Shown: positions 22,187 through 27,213 of the stretch, one piece after another
Layout: each line of letters opens with the position of its first letter
Position numbering within the stretch: the stretch's first letter is position 1
Assembly (NCBI GenBank): GCA_039817245.1
Contig: JBCBWF010000024.1
Location: 1-27,213, forward strand
Length of the DNA stretch: 27,213 bases
Source of the DNA: Thermohalobaculum sp039817245
Lineage (GTDB): Bacteria; Pseudomonadota; Alphaproteobacteria; Rhodobacterales; Rhodobacteraceae
Reading direction: 5' to 3'
The notes under the pieces: model-generated
Database searches by the model: none
What the model was told of the DNA's origin: nothing
What the model saw: only the letters and a program-made list of their open reading frames with translations
Made by a program: the position numbers and the translations under genes

Positions 22187-22807
22187 GTGACCAAGACCCT
22201 GGACCAGCCGGCGAGCGAGCCCATCCAGCCCGAGAAGGCGCTCGAGGTCTGGATCGGCGCGCAGGTGCGCACCTACCGCACCGCGCTGGGGATGACGATG
22301 GCCGAGCTCGCCCGCTCCGCCTCGCTCTCCGTCGGCATGCTCTCCAAGATCGAGAACGGCCAGACCTCCCCCTCGCTCACCACGCTCCAGCACCTGGCGA
22401 CCGCGCTCAACATCCCGCTCGCCTCCTTCTTCGCCACCTTCGACGAGAAGCGCGACGCCAGCTTCGTGCGCGCCGGCGAGGGGCTGACCCTCGAGCGGCG
22501 CGGCTCGCGCTCGGGTCATATCTATCAGCTGCTTGGCGCCTCGCTGCGCAACAAGGTGAAGGTCGAGCCCTTCATGATCACCCTCAACAGCGAGAGCGAT
22601 GCCTATCCGATCTTCCAGCATGAGGGCGTGGAGTTCATCTACATGATCCAGGGCTCGGTGGTGTACCGCCACGGCGATGCGAGCTACGAGCTCAACCCCG
22701 GCGATTCCCTCTTCTTCGACGCCGAGGCGCCGCATGGCCCTCTGGAGATGCGCGAGCTGCCCTGCCGCTACCTCTCCATCATCGCCTCGGCCATGAGTTT
22801 ACCTTGA
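22187..22807 (+). CDS. XRE-family transcriptional regulator with C-terminal cupin sensor domain
   Basis: About 206 residues. The N-terminal lambda-repressor-type HTH (about residues 26-80) shows LGMTMAELARSASLSVGMLSKIENGQ with SPSLTTLQHLATALN. The C-terminal cupin (about 130-200) shows HEGVEFIYMIQGSVVYRHG and LNPGDSLFFDAEAPHGP, with histidines placed for metal or ligand binding. The GTG at 22187 is preferred because GGAG lies 9 nt upstream; an in-frame ATG at 22172 would add five residues but has a poor ribosome-binding site. It is divergent from tmm and directly upstream of mgsA, so it probably controls methylated-amine use in response to an amine or glutamyl-amine. That role is inferred from position. 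Confidence 0.9.
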   Translation: MTKTLDQPASEPIQPEKALEVWIGAQVRTYRTALGMTMAELARSASLSVGMLSKIENGQTSPSLTTLQHLATALNIPLASFFATFDEKRDASFVRAGEGLTLERRGSRSGHIYQLLGASLRNKVKVEPFMITLNSESDAYPIFQHEGVEFIYMIQGSVVYRHGDASYELNPGDSLFFDAEAPHGPLEMRELPCRYLSIIASAMSLP

Positions 22808-22879
22808 ATAAAAATTTTTTCTTGAGGCGGAAGCCCAGCTCTGCCTAACGTCCAGCAGGCAGGCGGAGGAACGCGCACG
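22804..22879 (+). promoter_or_regulatory. mgsA upstream region: A/T-tract element, TTAGGCAGA element and ribosome-binding site
   Basis: TTGAATAAAAATTTTTTC starts at 22804, overlapping the stop of the XRE gene, and is followed by TTGAGG (22822-22827), a possible -35, with CTAACG (22845-22850) 17 bp later as a weak -10. The minus strand of 22840-22848 reads TTAGGCAGA, the element also found before nitB/mocR and before amtB. GGAGG lies 10 nt before the mgsA ATG. Confidence 0.5.
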
Positions 22880-23776
22880 ATGTGCGGCATCGTCGGATTA
22901 TACCTGAAGAACGAAACCCTCGCCGGCGATCTCGGCCGGCTGACAGCGCTCATGCTCCACGAGATGCGTGGGCGCGGACCGGACAGCGCGGGCTTCGCGG
23001 TCTATGGCGCGCGCGAGGCCTCGGCCAAGCTCGTCGCCCTCGACACCGCGGGCGGGGTGGACTGGAAGGGGCTCACGGCGCGCCTCGCCGCGGCCACCGG
23101 CGGGCGGGCGGAGGCGACGCCGCTCCACGACCACGCGGTCATCCGCGTCGACGGAGACGGGGTGCAGGCGCGCCGCTGGCTCATCGCCAACGCGCCCGAG
23201 ATCAGCGTCCTCTCCCTCGGCCAGTCCATTGAGGTCTTCAAGGGCGTCGGCGACCCGGATGCGGTCATGGAGCGCTTCGACCTGCCCGGCCGCACCGGCA
23301 CCCATGCGATCGGCCACACCCGCATGGCCACCGAAAGTGCCGTCACCACCGCGGGCTCGCACCCCTTCTCCACCGGGGCCGATACCTGCCTCGTCCACAA
23401 CGGCTCGCTCTCCAACCACAACGCGCTGCGCCGCGCGCTCCATGCCGGCGGCGAGCGCTTCCAGACCGAGAACGACAGCGAGGTGGCCGCCGGCTTTCTC
23501 GCCAACCGCATGCGCGCCGGCGACAGTCTCCCGGATGCGCTGCGCGCCGCGCTCGGCACCCTCGACGGCTTCTTCACCTTCGCCATCGGCACCGCCGACG
23601 GCTTCGCGGTGCTGCGCGACCCCATCGCCTGCAAGCCCGCCGTGATGGCCGAGACCGACGACTGGGTGGCCATGGCCTCCGAGTTCCGCGCCATCGCCGT
23701 CCTGCCCGGGGTGGAGCACGCCGCGATCTGGGAGCCCGCTCCCGCCGAGCCCTATAGCTGGGGGAAGGCCGCGTGA
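22880..23776 (+). CDS. mgsA: MgsA/GlxB: class II glutamine amidotransferase subunit of N-methylglutamate synthase-type complex
   Basis: A 298-residue Ntn-type glutaminase domain. The catalytic nucleophile is Cys2 in MCGIVGLYL, exposed after Met removal. RGRGPDSAGFAVYG (about 30-43), IGHTRMATESAV and HNGSLSNHNALRR are the usual class II signatures. In GltB the equivalent domain releases ammonia from glutamine; in MgsABC the set of three split GltB-like proteins makes N-methylglutamate from glutamate and methylamine. The stand-alone arrangement (glxB or mgsA, then glxC, then glxD) is exactly what is seen here. It overlaps the next gene by four bases (GTGA). Confidence 0.9.
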   Translation: MCGIVGLYLKNETLAGDLGRLTALMLHEMRGRGPDSAGFAVYGAREASAKLVALDTAGGVDWKGLTARLAAATGGRAEATPLHDHAVIRVDGDGVQARRWLIANAPEISVLSLGQSIEVFKGVGDPDAVMERFDLPGRTGTHAIGHTRMATESAVTTAGSHPFSTGADTCLVHNGSLSNHNALRRALHAGGERFQTENDSEVAAGFLANRMRAGDSLPDALRAALGTLDGFFTFAIGTADGFAVLRDPIACKPAVMAETDDWVAMASEFRAIAVLPGVEHAAIWEPAPAEPYSWGKAA

Positions 23777-24456
23777 ACCGGCTGCTGACCAACACCGCGC
23801 TAGACCTCGCCGCCCTCGGCAAGCGCGCCGTCAACGCCACGCTGCGCGAGGCCGAGAGCGGCAGCTTCGAGCTTCTGAACCCCAACGGCGCGCACAATCT
23901 CGCCTGCGGCCTCAGGCATCCCGTCGACGTCACCATCCGCGGCCATGCGGGCTACTACGCCGCCGGCATGAACCAGCGCGCCAGCGTCACCATCGACGGC
24001 AATGCGGGCACCGGCGTCGCCGAGAACATGATGTCCGGCACCGTCCGCGTGAAAGGCGGGGTCAGCCAGTCCGCCGGCGCCACCGCGCATGGGGGCCTGC
24101 TCGTCGTGCATGGCGACGCCTCCGCGCGCTGCGGCATCTCGCTCAAGGGCGCCGAGATCGTCGTCGGCGGCTCCGTCGGGGCCATGTCCGCCTTCATGGC
24201 GCAGGCCGGCGTCCTCGTCGTCTGCGGCGATGCGGGCGAGGCGCTGGGCGACTCGATCTACGAAGCCCGCCTCTATGTCCGCGGCCGGGTCCGAAGCCTC
24301 GGCTCGGACTGCGAGGAAAAGCCCATGGACGACGCGGCCCGCGCCGAGGTGGCCGACCTCCTCGCCCGCGCGGGCATCGAGGCCGCGCCCGGCGAGTTCC
24401 GCCAGTACGGCTCCGCGCGCCAGCTCTACAACTTCCATGTCGACGACGCCTGGTGA
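23773..24456 (+). CDS. mgsB: MgsB/GlxC: GXGXG-domain subunit of N-methylglutamate synthase-type complex
   Basis: A 227-residue protein consisting of the right-handed beta-helix domain found at the C-terminus of glutamate synthase large subunits. Regular Gly-rich turns are visible (ITIDGNAGTG-like, GTVRVKGG, LLVVHGDAS, IVVGGSVGAM, VLVVCGDAGE). The role is structural, linking the amidotransferase and FMN domains. The start is GTG at 23773, overlapping the mgsA stop, so translation is coupled. The C-terminal YGSARQLYNFHVDDAW is typical of the stand-alone form. Confidence 0.9.
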   Translation: MNRLLTNTALDLAALGKRAVNATLREAESGSFELLNPNGAHNLACGLRHPVDVTIRGHAGYYAAGMNQRASVTIDGNAGTGVAENMMSGTVRVKGGVSQSAGATAHGGLLVVHGDASARCGISLKGAEIVVGGSVGAMSAFMAQAGVLVVCGDAGEALGDSIYEARLYVRGRVRSLGSDCEEKPMDDAARAEVADLLARAGIEAAPGEFRQYGSARQLYNFHVDDAW

Positions 24457-24469
24457 GGCCCCGCGAACG

Positions 24470-25813
24470 ATGAACAAAGAGACCCCGCCCCCCGCGAGCC
24501 GCACGACGCAGCCGCGCTACTCGGCCACCTTCGACCCGCACACGCTCTCCGAGATCCGCCGCGCCGCTGCCACCGGCGTCTACGATATCCGCGGCGGCGG
24601 GGCGAAGCGCGCGGTGCCCCATTTCGACGACCTCCTCTTCCTCGGCGCCTCGGTCTCGCGCTACCCGCTCGAGGGCTACCGCGAGGCCTGCAACACCCGG
24701 GTCACGCTCGGCACCCGCTACGCCCGGAAGCCCATCGAGCTCGCGATCCCCATCACCATCGCCGGCATGAGCTTCGGCTCGCTCTCCGGCCAGGCCAAGG
24801 AGGCGCTCGGCCGCGGCGCCACGCTGGCCGGCACCTCCACCACCACCGGCGATGGCGGCATGACCGAGGAGGAGCGCGGCCACTCCGAGAAGCTCGTCTA
24901 CCAGTACCTGCCCAGCCGCTACGGCATGAACCCGGACGACCTGCGCAAGGCGGACGCCATCGAGGTGGTGATCGGCCAGGGCGCCAAGCCCGGCGGCGGC
25001 GGCATGCTGCTCGGCCAGAAGATCGGCGCGCGTGTGGCCGAGATGCGCACCCTGCCAGAGGGCATCGACCAGCGCTCCGCCTGCCGCCACCCGGACTGGA
25101 CGGGCCCGGACGATCTGGAGATCAAGATCGAGGAGCTCCGCGAGATCACCGACTGGCAGGTGCCCATCTACGTCAAGGTCGGCGCCTCGCGGCCCTATTA
25201 CGACGTCGCCCTCGCCGTGAAGGCCGGCGCCGATGTGGTGGTGCTCGACGGCATGCAGGGCGGCACCGCGGCCACGCAGGATGTCTTCATCGAGCATGTG
25301 GGCATCCCCACCCTCTCGGCCATCCGCCCCGCCGTGCGCGCGCTGGAGGAGCTCGGCATGCACCGCAAGGTGCAGCTCGTCGTCTCCGGCGGCGTGCGCA
25401 ACGGGGCCGATGTCGCCAAGATCCTCGCCCTCGGCGCGGATGCGGTCTCCATCGGCTCGGCCGCCCTCGTCGCCCTCGGCGACAACGATCCGCGCTGGGA
25501 GGCGGAGTACCAGGCGCTCGGCACCACCGCCGGCGCCTATGACGACTGGCACGAGGGCCAGGACCCCGCCGGCATCACCACCCAGGACCCGGCCCTCGCC
25601 CGGCGGCTCGACCCGGTGCTCGGCGGCCGGCGGCTGGCCAACTACCTCAAGGTCATGACGCTCGAGCTGCAGACCCTCGCGCGCGCCTGCGGCAAGTCCG
25701 ATGTGCGCAATTTCGAGCCGGAGGATCTGGTCGCGCTCACCGTCGAGGCGGCGGCCATGGCCCAGGTGCCGCTTGCCGGCACCTCCTGGATCCCGGGCCA
25801 GACGAGCTATTGA
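24470..25813 (+). CDS. mgsC: MgsC/GlxD: FMN-binding glutamate synthase-like catalytic subunit
   Basis: A 447-residue protein equivalent to the FMN domain of GltB. ITIAGMSFGSLSGQAKEALGRGA, GDGGMTEEER, GQGAKPGGGGMLLGQKI, VLDGMQGGTAATQ, SGGVRNGADVAKILALGADAV and DPAGITTQDPAL mark the TIM barrel and FMN loops. GOGAT normally has a Cys triad for a 3Fe-4S cluster just before the GI-TQ segment. Here the position reads DDWHEGQDPAG, and the whole protein has only three scattered cysteines, so no such cluster is likely. The start is the ATG at 24470, 13 bp after mgsB; a longer frame through mgsB is a shadow. It probably makes N-methylglutamate (MgsC); the orthologous GlxD is of uncertain function in rhizobia. 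Confidence 0.9.
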   Translation: MNKETPPPASRTTQPRYSATFDPHTLSEIRRAAATGVYDIRGGGAKRAVPHFDDLLFLGASVSRYPLEGYREACNTRVTLGTRYARKPIELAIPITIAGMSFGSLSGQAKEALGRGATLAGTSTTTGDGGMTEEERGHSEKLVYQYLPSRYGMNPDDLRKADAIEVVIGQGAKPGGGGMLLGQKIGARVAEMRTLPEGIDQRSACRHPDWTGPDDLEIKIEELREITDWQVPIYVKVGASRPYYDVALAVKAGADVVVLDGMQGGTAATQDVFIEHVGIPTLSAIRPAVRALEELGMHRKVQLVVSGGVRNGADVAKILALGADAVSIGSAALVALGDNDPRWEAEYQALGTTAGAYDDWHEGQDPAGITTQDPALARRLDPVLGGRRLANYLKVMTLELQTLARACGKSDVRNFEPEDLVALTVEAAAMAQVPLAGTSWIPGQTSY

Positions 25814-25820
25814 GGACGCC

Positions 25821-27125
25821 ATGACCGATCTCGCCCTCGAGGCCAAGAACCGCGGCATCAAGTACTTCCAGATCTCGTTCCTCGACCTCTTCGGGGTCAT
25901 GCGCGCCAAGCTCGTCCCCGCGAGCGCCATCGCCCAGATGCAGGAGGAGGGGGCGGGCTTCGCCGGCTTCGCCACTTGGCTCGACATGACCCCGGCCGAT
26001 GCGGACATGTTCGCGCTGCCCGATCCCGCGAGCCTCATCCAGCTGCCCTGGAAGCCCGAGGTGGGCTGGCTCGCCGCCGATCTCTGGATGAACGGCGCCC
26101 CCGTCGCCCAGGCGCCGCGCAACACGCTGAAGCGCGTCGCCGAGACCGCCGCCGCCCGGGGCTACCGGATGAAGCACGGCGTCGAATGCGAGTACTTCCT
26201 CGTCACCCCCGACGGTGCGGCCGTCGCCGACGGGCGCGACACCCAGGACAAGCCCTGCTACGACATCGCGGCCCTCACCCGGCGCTACGACGTCATCGCC
26301 GAGATCTGCGACGCCATGCAGGCCCTCGGCTGGGGGCCCTACCAGAACGACCACGAGGACGCGAACGGCCAGTTCGAGATGAACTGGGACTATGCCGACG
26401 CCCTTGTCACCGCCGACCGGCACGCCTTCTTCAAATACATGGTCAAGACCATCGCCGAGGCGCATGGCCTGCGCGCCACCTTCATGCCGAAGCCCTTCGC
26501 GCATCTCACCGGCAATGGCTGCCACGCCCATGTCAGCGTCTGGGACCCGGGCGGCGGGACCAATCTCTTCCACGATGCGGCGGGCGAGCTCGGCGTCTCC
26601 GCCCTCGGCTACCACTTCCTCGGCGGCGTGATGGCCCATGCCGAGGCGCTCTCGGCCATCTCCAACCCAACCGTGAACAGCTACAAGCGGCTCAACGCGC
26701 CGCGCACCGCCTCCGGTGCCACCTGGTCGCCCAACACGGTCACCTATGGCGGCAACAACCGCACCCATATGGTGCGCATCCCCGATGCCGGGCGCTTCGA
26801 GCTGCGCCTCGCGGACGGCGCCGCCAACCCCTATCTCTACCCCGCCGCGATCCTCGCCGCCGGTCTCGACGGCATCGCGCGCAGCCTCGATCCCGGCCCC
26901 CGGCTCGATATCGACATGTATGCCGAGCCGGAAAAAGCTCCCGATGCCAGGCCCCTGCCGCGCAATCTTCTCGATGCGCTGCGCGCGCTCGAGGCCGACA
27001 CCGCGCTCGCCGAGGCCATCGGGCCCGAGACCATCGCCGCCCTCCTCAGGCTCCGCCACGACGAGTGGACGCAGTACATGCGCCATCTCAGCGACTGGGA
27101 GCGCGAGGCCACGCTCGACTGCTGA
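25821..27125 (+). CDS. glnT: Type III glutamine synthetase GlnT / gamma-glutamylmethylamide synthetase (GmaS) candidate
   Basis: A 434-residue enzyme matching rhizobial GlnT in length and motif order. Seen are FLDLFGVMRAKLVP (20-33), GAGFAGFATWLDM, ECEYF (122-126), QNDHEDANGQFEMNW (175-189), GNGCHAHVSVW (231-241), NSYKRLNAPRTASGATW, NNRTHMVRIP (312-321) and FELRLADGAANPYL. It follows mgsC by 7 bp with GAGG before the ATG. GlnT next to glxBCD, or GmaS next to mgsABC, is a known arrangement; the two names describe closely related enzymes. It would ligate glutamate to methylamine (GmaS) or ammonia (GlnT). mgdABCD, which would complete the pathway, could lie beyond the window end. Confidence 0.9.
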   Translation: MTDLALEAKNRGIKYFQISFLDLFGVMRAKLVPASAIAQMQEEGAGFAGFATWLDMTPADADMFALPDPASLIQLPWKPEVGWLAADLWMNGAPVAQAPRNTLKRVAETAAARGYRMKHGVECEYFLVTPDGAAVADGRDTQDKPCYDIAALTRRYDVIAEICDAMQALGWGPYQNDHEDANGQFEMNWDYADALVTADRHAFFKYMVKTIAEAHGLRATFMPKPFAHLTGNGCHAHVSVWDPGGGTNLFHDAAGELGVSALGYHFLGGVMAHAEALSAISNPTVNSYKRLNAPRTASGATWSPNTVTYGGNNRTHMVRIPDAGRFELRLADGAANPYLYPAAILAAGLDGIARSLDPGPRLDIDMYAEPEKAPDARPLPRNLLDALRALEADTALAEAIGPETIAALLRLRHDEWTQYMRHLSDWEREATLDC

Positions 27126-27213
27126 GAAAGACCTCCCCGGACAACGCCACGACCGCCGATAGGCCCCGATCCACCCCGAGCCCCCGAGGAACCGGCAACA
27201 AAAAGACGGCACC
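27126..27213. other. Non-coding window end after glnT
   Basis: These 88 bases contain no ORF, hairpin or promoter I can support. No terminator follows glnT within the window, so the operon may continue. Confidence 0.4.

Noticed and set aside
1..27213. Mobile elements, tRNA genes and CRISPR arrays
   Set aside because: No transposase or integrase motifs, terminal inverted repeats, tRNA cloverleaf patterns or spaced repeat arrays were seen; base and codon use are uniform.

Overview
This is a GC-rich chromosomal segment, probably from an alphaproteobacterium of the Rhodobacterales/Rhodobacteraceae type. That placement is inferred from base composition, codon use, a roseobacter-like trimethylamine monooxygenase, and a clustered GlxBCD/MgsABC-type synthase with a type III glutamine synthetase. 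I see no rRNA, tRNA, insertion sequence, phage gene or CRISPR array. Nearly all of the window is coding, and almost every operon concerns acquiring or releasing nitrogen from small organic compounds.

Layout. (1) 15-4558, minus strand: tctB-tctA-tctC, a tripartite tricarboxylate-type transporter, followed by an ATZ/TRZ-type amidohydrolase. A near-perfect sigma-54 promoter (4592-4607) lies in front. (2) 4780-10401, minus strand: a complete seven-gene Nit1C cluster (nitB to nitH). This is the nitrilase/radical-SAM/acetyltransferase/AIR-synthase-like set linked in the literature to cyanide assimilation. It too starts from a sigma-54-type promoter (10457-10472). (3) 10693-12078, plus strand: a divergent MocR-type regulator, separated from nitB by an intergenic region rich in repeats. 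(4) 12085-16163, minus strand: two adjacent glutamine-synthetase-like enzymes followed by a cytochrome P450, a combination I do not recognise as a described pathway. (5) 16523-20620, plus strand: a divergent Amt-family transporter, a 53-residue membrane protein, a type III-like glutamine synthetase and a MetX-like alpha/beta hydrolase. (6) 20699-22057, minus strand: trimethylamine monooxygenase (tmm), divergent from an XRE-cupin regulator. (7) 22880-27125, plus strand: mgsA-mgsB-mgsC and a GlnT/GmaS-type ligase, the core of the N-methylglutamate/gamma-glutamylmethylamide route for methylamine nitrogen.

How it fits together. Methylated amines could be oxidised by Tmm. Methylammonium could enter through the Amt-like protein and be captured by a GmaS/GlnT-type ligase and the MgsABC synthase. 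Nitriles or cyanide would be handled by Nit1C, and an unidentified N-containing compound would be imported by TctABC and attacked by the amidohydrolase. N-methylglutamate dehydrogenase (mgdABCD) and the enzymes between TMAO and methylamine are not in the window.

The most unusual signals are these: paired sigma-54 promoters on the tct and nit operons; a 9-bp element (TTAGGCAGA) recurring in three different intergenic regions; a second AT-rich element before tmm, mgsA, amtB and the GS-like/P450 operon; the GS-GS-P450 operon, in which one synthetase lacks a normally conserved arginine; and a small membrane protein next to an Amt transporter that has no glnK beside it.
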